A stretch of DNA of 64,000 nucleotides from Flavobacterium panici (GTDB taxonomy: Bacteria > Bacteroidota > Bacteroidia > Flavobacteriales > Flavobacteriaceae). Location of the stretch: contig NZ_CAIJDE010000033.1 in NCBI RefSeq assembly GCF_903819335.1, positions 17,762 through 81,761 on the forward strand, in the 5' to 3' direction. The translations under genes were made by a program, and so were the position numbers. The notes beneath the pieces were generated by a model, which ran no database searches, was not told the origin of the DNA, and was given only the letters and a program-made list of their open reading frames with translations. Of the stretch, positions 43,709 to 59,400 are shown one piece after another; the stretch's first letter is position 1, and the number at the start of each line of letters is the position of its first letter.

Positions 43709-44605
43709 ATGAAAAGAAGAGAATTTATCGAAAAAACAGCTGCAAGTACTGCCTTATTAAGTTTGGGATTATCATTGAGCAGTTTTGGCACTGACGATAT
43801 AAAACACTTAACTATTCTGCATACCAACGATGTTCACAGTCATATAGATCCGTTTCCGGCTGATGATCCGCGTAACCCAAATAAAGGCGGCGTGTCTCGT
43901 CGTGCGGCGCTTATTGAAACGATTCGCAGGGAAAATCCAAATGTTCTTTTGTTAGATGCGGGTGATATCTTTCAGGGAACTCCGTATTTTAATTATTACG
44001 GGGGTGAATTGGAATTCAAACTGATGAGTATGATGAAATATGATGCATCGACTATTGGAAATCATGATTTCGACAATGGTCTTGATGGTTTGTATGCTCA
44101 AATGCCTCACGCAACTTTTGAATTTATAAATTCTAATTACGATTTTAAAAATACCGTAATGAATGGTTTGGTCAAACCGTATAAAATCTTCAATAAAAAC
44201 GGAATTAAGGTTGGTGTTTTTGGTGTGGGAATTGAACTTCAGGGTTTGGTTGATAAACAACTTTATAAAGAAACTGTTTATAATGATCCTGTTGAAATTG
44301 CTCAGGATATGACACGTTTGTTAAAACAAGAAGAAAAATGCGATTTAGTAATTTGTCTTTCGCATCTTGGATATAAATATAAAGATGAGCCTTCGAAAAT
44401 TTCTGATTTAAAATTTGCGGAACTTACGCAGGATATTGATTTAATTATTGGCGGACATACGCACACTTTTCTTGACAAACCTACTATTGTAAAAAACAAA
44501 ACCGGAAAAGAGGTATTGGTTAATCAGGTTGGCTGTTACGGAATCAATTTAGGCCGTATCGATTTTTATTTTGATAAGGATAAAGCGCACAGCAATCAAG
44601 CGAGA

Positions 44606-44620
<15 letters not shown>
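43709..44620 (+). CDS. Metallophosphatase domain of a split 5'-nucleotidase
   Basis: 303 residues. A twin-arginine-like signal (MKRREFIEKTAASTALLSLGLSLSS) suggests Tat export. Metal and catalytic motifs: LTILHTNDVHSHIDP, LLDAGDIFQGTP, TIGNHDFDNG, VICLSHLGYK and IIGGHTHTF. It is the catalytic partner of the upstream C-terminal-domain lipoprotein. It overlaps the convergent gene by 15 bp. Confidence 0.92.
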
Positions 44621-47300
<2,680 letters not shown>

Positions 47301-47396
47301 CTAAAATAATGCTGATTTTGATTTGAAATAAATGAATATCAAAATTAGGATTATTTTTGTTCAAATAACATTAAACACAAAAGTTTTATAAAATCA

Positions 47397-47430
47397 AAAA
47401 TCAGGCTGCAAAAATTTGCGGCCTGATTTT
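47397..47430 (-). terminator. Terminator after the OmpA-family gene
   Basis: AAAATCAGGC (47397-47406) and GCCTGATTTT (47421-47430) enclose a GCAAA/TTTGC helix. It lies 110 bp past the stop of the OmpA-family gene, the last gene of the surface-protein operon. Confidence 0.75.
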
Positions 47431-47541
47431 CTCCTTGTCCATTATTCTTAAAAAAGAATTTTAAAAAACCAACTTCCAAATGGTTTCTACGTTCTATATC
47501 TTAAAATCTGATTATCAATAAATTAGATCACAAATATAGTA

Positions 47542-49479
47542 CTATTTTTGAATAATGATGAAATCGGAGCGTCTGTTTAACAAATGTTCTTCTTCAGTAC
47601 ATTTCACTCCATTTTTGCATTTATTGATTAATCGGGTTTCACCGTAACCAATGGCACTTTCGATTCTTGAAGCGTCAATTCCCTGCGAGATAATATAATC
47701 TCTTGTTGATTTTGCTCTGTTATCTGAAAGTTTTAAATTATAAGCATCTTTCCCTCTTGAATCTGTATGTGATTCAATTTTGATTCTGATGTTTGGAAAT
47801 TTCTGCATGATGAAAACTACTTTTGTCAATTCTTCGACTGCTAAAGGTGTAATGTCGTATTTGTCGTAGTCAAAGTAAATTGGGTTAACATCTACTTTTT
47901 CAACACCTTTCTTTTTCACCACTAAATCGTCATAATTGCTAAGTTCAAAATTGATATTTGGAATTTCGCCTTCATTTTCTTTTGTAGTTTCTACGGTTTT
48001 TTCGTCGCTGCTGTAATTTGGTTTGGCAGCAATCATGTTAACCAATTTATTACATGGAACCACAATGGCATATTTTCCTTCGTAGTTTGTTTTGGTTTCA
48101 CCTAAAACTTCTTTAAAAGAATTGTAAGCCATAACAGTAACATCTGATAATGGAAGTTTCGATTTTCTGTCAACGGCAATTCCCGAAATACTTTGGTTAC
48201 AAACCGGTTTTCCTTTTACGAAAGAATAAATATCATCGTCGCCTTTTCCTCCTGCTCTGTTGGATGAAACATATCCGTAACTGTCTGACTTATCTACGAT
48301 ATAAGCAAAATCGTCTTTGTTACTGTTTATTGGAGCACCAAGATTTCTTGGTGTTGTAAAAGTTCCGTCTGATAAAAATTTGCTTTCGTAAACATCTAAA
48401 TCTCCTAAGCCATAGTGTCCATCTGAAGAAAAATAAAGCATTCCGTTTCTGTAATAAGGAAAAAGATCATTACCAATTGTATTAATTTTTGGTCCCAGAT
48501 TGAGCGGCGTGCTCATTGTTCCGTCATCTGAAATTTTCACCACATACAAATCGGTTTCACCAAATCCGCCCGGCATATCTGATGCGAAGAAAAGCCATTT
48601 TCCGTCATCGCTTAAAGAAGGATGCCCAACAGAATAATCATCGCTGCTAAAGAATACGTTTTGCGGATTTTCTAATTTATTATCTACAACATCTCCTTTA
48701 ACAATTTGAAAATTATTGACTTTATCGCCATCAACAACTAATTTGTTTTTCTTTAAAATGTTAGTTGTATAATAAATTGTTTTTCCTGCTGCATCAAATG
48801 TAGCTGTTGCTTCATGATATTTGCTCATTACGTTTGGAATGAATAAACTTTCGTTGAAGAGACTTCCATCTGCAGGATTTCTTTCAGAAACATATAAATT
48901 CAGGAAGGGCTGATTGTTCCAGGTGTATAGTTTTTCGCTAAACTTGGTTGTATCTCTCGCCGAAGTAAAGACAATTTTTTCCTGAAAAAATGTGGTCCCA
49001 AAGTCAGATTTACCGGTATTGATATCCAGATTTTTAATTTGATACAGTGGTTTTGCTTTCGCTAAACTATCTAATTGCTTTTTCTGGGCAACATAACGGT
49101 CTATTTCCTTTTGATCTCCTTTTTTATCCAGATATTCTTTTGTTACCCTATCTGCTTCATCATAATCCATGACTGCTTTCATGGTTTGAATGTATCTTAG
49201 ATAGTAAATATCCGTTAGGTTATTACCCTGTGCTTCGTATAGTTTTCTATACCATTTTAGGGCATTTCGTGCATCAGAAATAAAATAATACGAGTCTCCG
49301 GCATTTTTTAATGTTTGTGTCGACGGACTTTTAATATTCTGTAATATTTCTTCGTAAGCCTTTGATGCATCTGTATAGGAATAATTTCTAAACAAAGCAT
49401 CTGCTTTCTTTAAATTAGTCTTTTGAGCAAAACTAAACGTAATGCTCAAGACTAAACTTAGGATATATAATTTTTTCAT
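47542..49479 (-). CDS. PD40/OmpA-family lattice protein of the T9SS module
   Basis: 645 residues. Signal peptide (MKKLYILSLVLSITFSFAQ), TPR-like helices (about 20-150), PD40/WD40-like propeller repeats (VGHPSLSDDGKWLFFASDMPGGFGETDLYVV, FPYYRNGMLYFSSDGHYGLGDLDVYES), a CarboxypepD-regulatory-like beta domain, and a C-terminal OmpA domain (IRIKIESHTDSRGKDAYNLKLSDNRAKSTRDYIISQGIDASRIESAIGYGETRLINKC) that binds peptidoglycan. Such proteins commonly accompany PorP/SprF and T9SS cargo. It starts 12 bp after the PorP/SprF gene. Confidence 0.9.
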   Translation of the reverse strand: MKKLYILSLVLSITFSFAQKTNLKKADALFRNYSYTDASKAYEEILQNIKSPSTQTLKNAGDSYYFISDARNALKWYRKLYEAQGNNLTDIYYLRYIQTMKAVMDYDEADRVTKEYLDKKGDQKEIDRYVAQKKQLDSLAKAKPLYQIKNLDINTGKSDFGTTFFQEKIVFTSARDTTKFSEKLYTWNNQPFLNLYVSERNPADGSLFNESLFIPNVMSKYHEATATFDAAGKTIYYTTNILKKNKLVVDGDKVNNFQIVKGDVVDNKLENPQNVFFSSDDYSVGHPSLSDDGKWLFFASDMPGGFGETDLYVVKISDDGTMSTPLNLGPKINTIGNDLFPYYRNGMLYFSSDGHYGLGDLDVYESKFLSDGTFTTPRNLGAPINSNKDDFAYIVDKSDSYGYVSSNRAGGKGDDDIYSFVKGKPVCNQSISGIAVDRKSKLPLSDVTVMAYNSFKEVLGETKTNYEGKYAIVVPCNKLVNMIAAKPNYSSDEKTVETTKENEGEIPNINFELSNYDDLVVKKKGVEKVDVNPIYFDYDKYDITPLAVEELTKVVFIMQKFPNIRIKIESHTDSRGKDAYNLKLSDNRAKSTRDYIISQGIDASRIESAIGYGETRLINKCKNGVKCTEEEHLLNRRSDFIIIQK

Positions 49480-49490
49480 ATGTTTTGTTT

Positions 49491-50423
49491 TTAGAAGAAT
49501 CGAGGAGATTTAATTTTGCTTTGTCCTTTGTTGAATGAATAACGCAAGATGAATTCGTGTGTTCCATCGTTGTATTTATTCAATTGACTTGTGGTGTAAT
49601 CAAAAGCATAACCTAGATAAAAACTAGGTGATATTTGAAAACCTGCCAGAATACTTACAGAATCATCTGTTCTGTATGATCCTCCAATAACAAATTTCTC
49701 AGCAATCATAAAATTCGCCGATACATCAGCAGTTATCGGTGCTCCGCTTACTGCTTTTACTAAAAATGCTGGTTTGAACTTTAAATTTGGGTTCAAATCA
49801 AAAACATATCCTCCCATTAAATAATAATGTAAACGATCGTAATCTATCGATTCCTGTACATCATCATAATAATTGTTTTCAATAAAACTTGGAATAGAGA
49901 ATCCTAAATACCATTTTTCTGTGTAATAGTAAATTCCGGCTCCTACTGCTAGTTTCATTTGATTGTCTATATTTTGGTTTAGGAGAACATCATTATCATT
50001 GTAATATCTTCCTTTTGACCAATCTATATTTAGCATTCTCATACCTGCTTTTATACCAAATGCTAATCTTTTTTCGTACCCAAGAGGTAATGAATAAGAG
50101 AAGTTTCCGTCAAGGTATAATTCATTGGAAGGACCAATTTTGTCGTTAACTACACTCAATCCTAGACCGATTTTTTCATTTGAAAGCGGTCCGTGAATGG
50201 AAAACGATTGTGTTTCTGGTGCTCCTGAAATTCCTACCCATTGTGAACGGTGTAAAAGTGTGGCTTCGAGAGTGCCGGTAGATCCGGCATAAGCCGGATT
50301 TACCGCCATTGTATTATACATATACTGCGTATATTGAGGATCTTGTTGTGCACTGACGCAAACTGTAATAAAAGAACATATTAAAATGAAATACGTTTCT
50401 AATGGTTTTATATATAGTTTCAT
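49491..50423 (-). CDS. PorP/SprF-family T9SS outer-membrane protein
   Basis: 310 residues. Signal peptide (LIFITVCVSAQQD); QDPQYTQYMYNTMAVNPAYAGSTGTLEATLLHRSQWVGISGAPETQSFSIHGPL is the hallmark of the PorP/SprF family. The rest is a beta-barrel. SprF-type proteins are needed for export or attachment of type B T9SS cargo. It starts 45 bp after the giant gene, in the same direction. Confidence 0.93.
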   Translation of the reverse strand: MKLYIKPLETYFILICSFITVCVSAQQDPQYTQYMYNTMAVNPAYAGSTGTLEATLLHRSQWVGISGAPETQSFSIHGPLSNEKIGLGLSVVNDKIGPSNELYLDGNFSYSLPLGYEKRLAFGIKAGMRMLNIDWSKGRYYNDNDVLLNQNIDNQMKLAVGAGIYYYTEKWYLGFSIPSFIENNYYDDVQESIDYDRLHYYLMGGYVFDLNPNLKFKPAFLVKAVSGAPITADVSANFMIAEKFVIGGSYRTDDSVSILAGFQISPSFYLGYAFDYTTSQLNKYNDGTHEFILRYSFNKGQSKIKSPRFF

Positions 50424-50467
50424 AACGATACTTATTTAGTTTAATTAATTAGATGATTAATAGAATG

Positions 50468-53400
50468 TTATCTCATTATTGACAGCCATCCTTTTTTAAC
50501 CGTTCCATCTCCAATGGTAATCACATAAAAATAAGTACCTGTTGGCAGCATATCTCCTCTATTAACTACTCCGGATACATTTGCAGTTCCGTCCCAATCG
50601 TTCTCATAATGTGCTTTGCTGTACACTAATGCACCATATCTGTTAAAAACTTTTAACTCGTTGTTAGGGAATGTTTCGATACAATCAATTCTAAACAAGT
50701 CATTAGCTCCGTCATTATTTGGTGTAAACTCATTGTAAACTGTTAAACAAATTGGCTCAACCGAAGCTGAAGCTGAATTGTTTGTTGCATCGACATCTAA
50801 AGGAGTTGAGTTTTCGATAGTAGCAACATTTAAGTAGTTTCCGCTTGAAAGTACTTCTGCAACTATTGTTAACGTTACACTTTGTCCTGCTGGCAGTGTT
50901 GGAATTGTCCAAAGTCCTGTTGCCGGATTAAATGTTCCTGTTGATGTATTAGAGCTAACTAAATTATATCCTGTTGGTAATAAATCACTAACAAGTGTAT
51001 TGATGAAACTTCCTTCGCCAACATTGTTTACTGTTATCGTAAATGTTACGTTGTCTCCAAAATTAGGCGTTGGATTATCAACCACATTCGTAATTGTTAA
51101 ATCAGAACATGTTGCTACTGTTACGTTTAGGAATTTAGTTGTGGTTTCGTCACAAGTATTTGTGTAAGTAACCTCAACTCTTCCCGGTCCAATATCTGAC
51201 CATGAGATTGTTGCAGATCCGTCTGCAGTTCCTCCGCCAGAAGTGATTGTTCCGTTTGTAACTGACCAAACATAATTTGATTTTCCATTTGCAATTGAAT
51301 ATGTTACTCCTTGGAAAACACATGGTGTGTCGTCTGTAGTTGTAAGCTGTACTAAAGCATCATTTTCAAAGGCAATTGTAATACCCAATCTTGTCGCGCT
51401 TTCACATCCGTTTGTTGTGTTACTAAGTGCGGCAGCGTAATACGTACCTGCTGTTAGTAATGTTCCTGCCGGAAGTGGTGTTCCACCTGTTGCAGTGGCG
51501 TAGAATACAACGTTTGGCTCGTTAACTAAAATGTTGGCTAATGTTGGCAATTTAGATAAACAGAACGTTTGTGTTGTATTTGGCGTTGTAATAATACCCG
51601 GAGTATTTACATTTACTGCAACTGCTAATCTTGCTGGATTTTCACAATTTATAGCACTTGCTACAGCTCCATAATATGTTCCTGTTGCTAAAGCTGTTGT
51701 GGCTGGAATTGCTGTTCCGCCTGTAGCAGAAGTATACCAAATCACATTTGCTTCATTTACCTGAATATTAGCAACTGTTGGTGCATTTATTGAACAGAAA
51801 TCTTGTGTAGCATCTGTTGTAGTTGGCGTTGGGCTCGGATCTGTTACTGTTACTGTAACTTGTAAACGAGTTGAGCTTTCACAACCTGTTGCCGGATCTA
51901 CAATATTTCCATAGTAAATACCTGATGTTAAGGCTGTAGTTGCCGGAATTGCTGTTCCGCCAGTTGCAGAGCTAAACCATGTTACATTGCTTTCGTTTAC
52001 CTGAATGCTTGCAATTGTTGGTGAAGCTGTTGAACAGAAGCTTTGCGCAGCGTTGTTCGTTGTTGGATTAACTGTATTTCCAACTGTAACTGCAACTAAT
52101 AATCTCACGCTGCTTTCACATCCTGTTACCGGATCCTGAATCGCTCCATAATAATTACCTGTTGCCAAAGCTGTTGTTGCTGGAATTGCTGTTCCGCCTG
52201 TGGCAGTTGTATACCAAACTACATTTGTTTCATTTACCTGAATATTAGCAACTGTAGGTGCGTTTCCAGAACAGAAAGTCTGTGTAGCATCTGTAGTTGT
52301 TGGTGTAGCAGGATCTGTTACACTTACCGCAACTGCTAATCTAACAGCACTTTGACAATTTGTTGCCGGATCTAAAATGGCTGCATAATAAGTTCCATTT
52401 GTCAAGGCAGTTGTAGCTGGAATCGCTGTTCCGCCTGTTGCTGTACTGTACCAAACAATGTTAGATTCATTTACCTGAATATTAGCAAAAGTTGGTGCAT
52501 TAACTAAACAGAAGTCTTGTGTTGCATCTGTAGTAGTTGGTGTTCCCGGATCTGTTACACTTACTGCAACTGCCAATCTAACATTGCTTTCGCAGTTTGT
52601 TATTGGATTTAGAATTGAAGCGTAATATGTTCCTGTTACTAATGCTGTTGTAGTTGGAATCGCTGTTCCGCCTGTGGCAGCTGTGTACCAAACTATTGTT
52701 CCTACCGCTGGTGTGTTAACCTGAATGTCGGCAACGGTTGGCGCATCAATTAAACAGAAGTCTTGTGTTGCATCTGTTGTAGTTGGTGTTCCCGGATCGG
52801 TCACGCTTACTGCAACTGCTAATCTAACATTGCTTTCGCAGTTTGTTACTGGATCTAATATTGAAGCGTAATATGTTCCTGTTACCAATGCTGTTGTTGC
52901 TGGAACTGCTGTTCCGCCTGTAGCAGCTGTGTACCAAACTATTGTTCCTGTTGCTGGTGTATTCACCTGAATATTGGCAACAGTTGGCGCATCAACTAAA
53001 CAGAAGTCTTGTGTAGCATCTGTAGTAGTTGGTGTTCCCGGATCTGTTACACTTACTGCAACAGCTAATCTAACATTGCTTTCGCAGTTTGTTGTCGGAT
53101 TTAGAATTGAAGCATAATATGTTCCTGTTACTAATGCTGTTGTAGCTGGGATGGCTGTTCCGCCTGTAGCAGCTGTGTACCAAACTATGGTTCCAACGGT
53201 TGGTGTGTTTACCTGAATGTTAGCAACTGTTGGTGCATCAACTAAACAGAAATCCTGAGTTGCATCTGTAGTGGTTGGTGTTCCAGGATCAGTCACGCTT
53301 ACTGCAACAGCTAATCTTACCGCACTTTCACAATTTGTTGTTCCGTTAAAAATTGATGCATAATAAGTACCTGTAGTCAAAGCTGTCGTAGAAGCGATTG

Positions 53401-56400
53401 CTGTTCCACCTGTGGCAGCTGTATACCAAACTATTGTGCCTACCGCTGGTGTGTTTACCTGAATATTAGCAACTGTTGGCGCATCAACTAAACAGAAATC
53501 TTGTGTAGCATCTGTAGTTGTTGGTGTTCCAGGATCTGTTACACTTACGGCAATTGCTAATCTAACATTGCTTTCGCAGTTTGTTGTTGGATTTAGAATT
53601 GAAGCGTAATAGTTTCCTGTTACTAATGCTGTTGTTGCTGGAACTGCTGTTCCGCCTGTCGCAGCTGTATACCAAACTATTGTTCCTGTTGCTGGTGCAT
53701 TCACCTGAATGTTGGTAACGGTTGGCGCATCAACTAAACAGAAATCTTGTGTTGTATCTGTCGTTGTTGGTGTTCCCGGATCTGTTACAGTTACTGCAAC
53801 TGCTAATCTAACATTGCTTTCGCAATTTGTTGTTGGATCTAAAATGGCTGCATAATAAGTTCCATTTGTCAAAGCAGTTGTTGCAGGAATTGCTGTACCA
53901 CCTGTTGCTGTACTGTACCAAACTATATTAGTTTCATTAACTTGAATATTGGCAACTGTCGGAGCGTCAACTAAACAGAAATCCTGAGTGGCATCTGTTG
54001 TGGTTGGTGTTCCAGGATCAGTTACACTTACTGCAACTGCTAATCTAACATTGCTTTCGCAGTTTGTTGCTGGATTTAGAATTGAAGCGTAGTAGTTTCC
54101 TGTTACTAAAGCTGTTGTAGTTGGAATCGCTGTTCCGCCTGTAGCAGCTGTGTACCAAACTATTGTTCCTACCGCCGGTGTGTTAACCTGAATGTCGGCA
54201 ACTGTTGGTGCATCAATTAAACAGAAGTCTTGTGTTGCATCTGTAGTTGTTGGTGTTCCAGGATCGGTTACGCTTACTGCAATGGCTAATCTTACATTGC
54301 TTTCGCAGTTTGTTGCTGGATTTAAAATGGAAGCGTAGTAGTTTCCTGTTGCTAAAGCTGTTGTAGCTGGAATCGCTGTTCCGCCTGTGGCAGTCGTGTA
54401 CCAAACTATGGTTCCTACCGCTGGCGTATTCACCTGAATGTTGGCAACGGTTGGTGCATCAACTAAACAGAAATCTTGTGTTGCATCTGTAGTAGTTGGT
54501 GTTCCCGGATCGGTTACACTTACTGCAATGGCTAATCTAACGTTGCTTTCGCAGTTTGTTGCTGGATTTAAAATTGAAGCGTAGTATGTTCCTGTTACCA
54601 ATGCTGTTGTTGCTGGAACTGCTGTTCCGCCTGTGGCAGCTGTGTACCAAACTATGGTTCCAACTGCTGGTGTGTTTACCTGAATGTCGGCAACGGTTGG
54701 AGCATCAATTAAACAGAAGTCTTGTGTTGCATCTGTAGTGGTTGGTGTTCCTGGATCGGTTACACTTACCGCAATGGCTAATCTAACGTTGCTTTCGCAG
54801 TTTGTTGCTGGATTTAGAATTGAAGCGTAATATGTTCCTGTTGCTAATGCTGTTGTAGCTGGAATTGCTGTTCCGCCTGTAGCAGCTGTGTACCAAACTA
54901 TTGTTCCAACAGCTGGTGTGTTTACCTGAATGTCTGCAACAGTTGGCGCATCAATTAAACAGAAATCTTGTGTTGCATCTGTTGTAGTTGGTGTACCCGG
55001 ATCGGTCACACTTACTGCAACTGCTAATCTAACATTGCTTTCGCAGTTTGTTGTTGAATTTAGAATTGAAGCGTAATAAGCTCCTGTCACTAAAGCTGTT
55101 GTATTTGGAATCGCTGTTCCGCCTGTAGCAGCTGTGTACCAAACTATTGTTCCTACTGCAGGTGTATTCATCTGAATGTCGGCAACGGTTGGCGCATCAA
55201 TTAAACAGAAGTCTTGTGTTGTATCTGTAGTAGTTGGTGTTCCGGGATCAGTCACGCTTACGGCTATTGCTAATCTAACATTGCTTTCGCAGTTTGTTGT
55301 TGGATTTAGAATCGAAGCGTAATATGTTCCAGTTACTAATGCTGTTGTAGTTGGAATCGCTGTTCCACCTGTGGCAGCTGTATACCAAACTATGGTTCCA
55401 ACAGCTGGTGTGTTTACCTGAATATTCGCAACTGTTGGTGCATCAACTAAACAGAAATCTTGTGTTGCATCTGTAGTAGTTGGTGTTCCCGGATCTGTTA
55501 CACTTACGGCAATCGCTAATCTAACATTGCTTTCGCAGTTTGTTGTTGGATTTAGAATTGAAGCGTAGTATGTTCCTGTTGCTAAAGCAGTTGTAGTTGG
55601 AATCGCTATTCCGCCTGTAGCAGTTGTATACCAAACTATTGTCCCTACTGCTGGTGTGTTTACTTGAATATCAGCAACGGTTGGCGCATCAATCAAACAG
55701 AAGTCTTGTGTGGCATCTGTTGTAGTTGGTGTTCCCGGATCAGTTACACTTACGGCTATTGCTAATCTAACATTGCTTTCACAATTTGTTGTTGGATTTA
55801 AAATTGAAGCGTAGTAGTTTCCTGTTGCTAAAGCTGTTGTAGTTGGAATCGCTGTTCCGCCTGTCGCAGCTGTATACCAAACTATTGTTCCAACTGCTGG
55901 TGTATTTACCTGAATATTAGCAACGGTTGGTGCATCAATTAAACAGAAATCCTGAGTGGCATCTGTTGTCGTTGGTGTTCCCGGATCAGTCACGCTTACT
56001 GCAACTGCTAATCTAACATTGCTCTCGCAGTTTGTTGTAGCATTTAAAATTGAAGCGTAGTAGTTTCCTGTTACTAATGCTGTTGTAGTAGGAATCGCTG
56101 TTCCACCTGTTGCAGCTGTATACCAAACTATGGTTCCTGCCGCTGGCGTGTTTACCTGAATATCGGCAACGGTTGGTGCATCAACTAAACAGAAATCTTG
56201 TGTGGCATCTGTTGTCGTTGGTGCTCCAGGATCGGTTACACTTACCGCAATGGCTAATCTAACATTGCTTTCGCAGTTTGTTGTTGGATTTAGAATTGAA
56301 GCGTAATATGTTCCTGTTACTAATGCTGTTGTAGTAGGAATCGCTGTCCCGCCTGTAGCAGCTGTGTACCAAACTATGGTTCCAACAGCTGGTGTGTTTA

Positions 56401-59400
56401 CCTGAATATTCGCAACTGTTGGAGCATCAATTAAACAGAAGTCTTGTGATGCATCTGTAGTTGTTGGTGTTCCCGGATCAGTTACACTTACTGCAATGGC
56501 TAATCTAACATTGCTTTCGCAGTTTGTTGTTCCGTTCAAGATTGAAGCGTAGTAGTTTCCTGTTGCTAAAGCTGTTGTAGCTGGAATCGCTGTTCCGCCT
56601 GTAGCAGCAGCATACCAAACTATGGTTCCAACGGCTGGTGTATTTACCTGAATGTCTGCAACGGTTGGCGCATCAACTAAACAGAAATCTTGTGTAGCAT
56701 CTGTAGTAGTTGGTGTTCCAGGATCTGTTACACTTACTGCAACAGCTAATCTAACATTGCTTTCGCAGTTGGTTGTTCCATTTAAAATTGAAGCGTAGTA
56801 GTTTCCTGTTACTAATGCTGTTGTAGTTGGAATCGCTGTTCCGCCTGTAGCAGCTGTGTACCAAACTATTGTTCCAACTCCTGGCGTGTTTACCTGAATA
56901 TCGGCAACTGTCGGCGCATCAACTAAACAGAAATCTTGTGTAGCATCTGTAGTAGTTGGTGTTCCTGGATCAGTTACACTTACTGCAACTGCTAATCTAA
57001 CACTGCTTTCGCAACCTGTAATAGCGTCTGTTGCCGCCGCATAATAAGTTCCTGTTGTTATTGCTGTTGTAGATGGAATCGCTGTTCCTCCTGTTGAAAC
57101 ATTATACCAAACTACATTTGATTCATTTACCTGAATACTTGCAATTGTTGGTGCATCAACTAAACAGAAATCTTGTGTAGTATCTGTAGTTGTTGGCGTA
57201 TTTGGATCACTTATGATAATTACGGCATCTTGTAAAGTTCCTGCAAGATTTTCACAAGTATTATCGCTGGCAACAGCCACGTGATAAGTAATTGGACTCA
57301 TTGCTTTTGTTAATCCTACAGCGGTTAAAACACCTGCAGCATTGATTGTATACGTAACTCCTGCTATAACTGAACCATTTGTTATAGGCTGTGTTCTCGC
57401 TGCATCTAAATACCAGGTAAATACCGGATTTGTTAATGTTGGTGCAGTTGGAGTTAATGATGCTGGCACGCTGTGACAAACTGTTAAATCATCAACTAAA
57501 ATATCATTTACAGTTGAAGGAGGCAGAATTGTGAATGTAATTTGTTTTCTGTCTGCAACTGTAGTTTCACAAAATTGATCTCCGCTAACTCCTACATAAT
57601 AGGTATAAGTTCCCGGAGCTAATCCGTTAACGATTAACTGTGCAGTTGTTTCTCCAGGAATCAACTGAGCGGTAGTTCCGTTAAAGCTATACCAGTAATA
57701 AACAGGATTTGTTACAACTGGTGTTCCGCTTAAACTTGTTGCTAAAGTTACCGTTCCTGAAGGAGAACAAATTGAAGTTGTTGTTCCTCCATTTAAAGTA
57801 ATATTTGTTAATGCATTTACCGGAGCAGAAGCTTTGATTTCAACTGTTACTTCTCCTCTTGCAAAAGTTTCACAGCCATAACGTACTGGCTGAACGTAGT
57901 ATTTGTAGATTCCTGCTGTTAAACTTGCCGGTACTGTATAAGTAATTCCTGTAGCAAGTGCAGTTCCTCCTGTTGGTGCATCATACCAAATATAAGTTGA
58001 ACAGGCTTCTTCGGGTATTTGAAGCGTTATATCTGTTCCCGGGCAGACCGTTATTTTATTATCCGGATCGGCTCCTATTACGGTTGTGTTTGCAACTCTT
58101 TCTACTGTATGAACTCTTAAGAAATCTAATACTCCAGCAACTCCTCCCAAACGAATTCTTACTCTATCGTAAACTTCTGTTGGTGAAGAAACAAGAGCTA
58201 CTGCCATTGAGTTTCCTGGCAATAATCTTAAGCTCAATAACGTACTTGTATTTTGAATTGGCGCCCCAACGGCAACACTTCCTAAATAACGCTGAATACT
58301 AAATCCTGTCAATAAATTAACATCTAAAAGTGCTCCCGGTTTTGAGATCACAATTCTTAGTGTATCACTTACAACAGATGGTGTTTTGAATTCAACCGTT
58401 AAATCGGCAGCAGCCAAAACTCCCAATCCGCTATACATTGTTGCAAAAGTTGTAATGTCATTGTCTGCAATATTCCATGCATCGTTTACTCCTACTGCAG
58501 TTGTGACAGCTCCAATTCCTAAATCAGCTGCGCCGTAAAAAATATCGCGGATATCTCCAGGCGTACAAGCTACACTTGAAACTGATCTGTTATAATGTGC
58601 GTCGAATACTTTTGTATTTTGGGCTGCACTTAATAGTGAAGCTGACTGAATACGTATTCCGTCATAATCCTGCGGACCCGAAGCATCTGAAGGAACAAAA
58701 GTAAATTCATAGGTATTATCTCCAGAAATTAAATTCAATAAAGAACCTGATACAGACTGCATTGTTCCAATATCAACTCCTCCAATTGTTCCAATTACTG
58801 ATAAATTTTGACCTACTGCTAATAAACTTAATTCAGAACCCAATTTAATAGTTACTGGTGTTCCTTTTGCAATTGGTGCTGGCCAAGTTAAATTTTGCCA
58901 GGTTGTGCCCACTCCTAAAAGTCCTAAACCAGTTGTAATTGTAGAAAATGTCTGCGGATCACCGTCGACTGCATTTGCTCCGTCAGTAACCGTTCCTGTA
59001 ACTATTGATCCCATTGTTTGTGCAGTTGCATAAACTCTTTCTGTTAAAGATTGACAGTTACTAAGATCAATTACGTTAATTACTTTAGTTGCAGTTGCAG
59101 AACAAATTCCGTCGCTGGCAACAACTGTATAAGTATAAACTCCCGGTGTATTTAAAACTCCGGTAGTAAATGTTGGGCCTGTTAAAGCATTTCCTTGCGG
59201 ATCAAACCACGAAATTGTTCCGGTTGATGTCGCTGTTAACGTAACATTTGACCCTATGTTTACTGATTCTGATGGGTTTGTTACAACCAAACTCGGTAAT
59301 GCATTTATTGTCACCGTTACAGATTGCTGTACAGATGGACAAGTAACTCCATTACCCTGAGCCAAAATTGAATAAACACCACTTAATGTAATATTAGCTG

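Noticed and set aside
54556..54738. Short ORFs inside the giant gene on the opposite strand
   Set aside because: They arise from the repetitive DNA in another frame and show no independent start signals.
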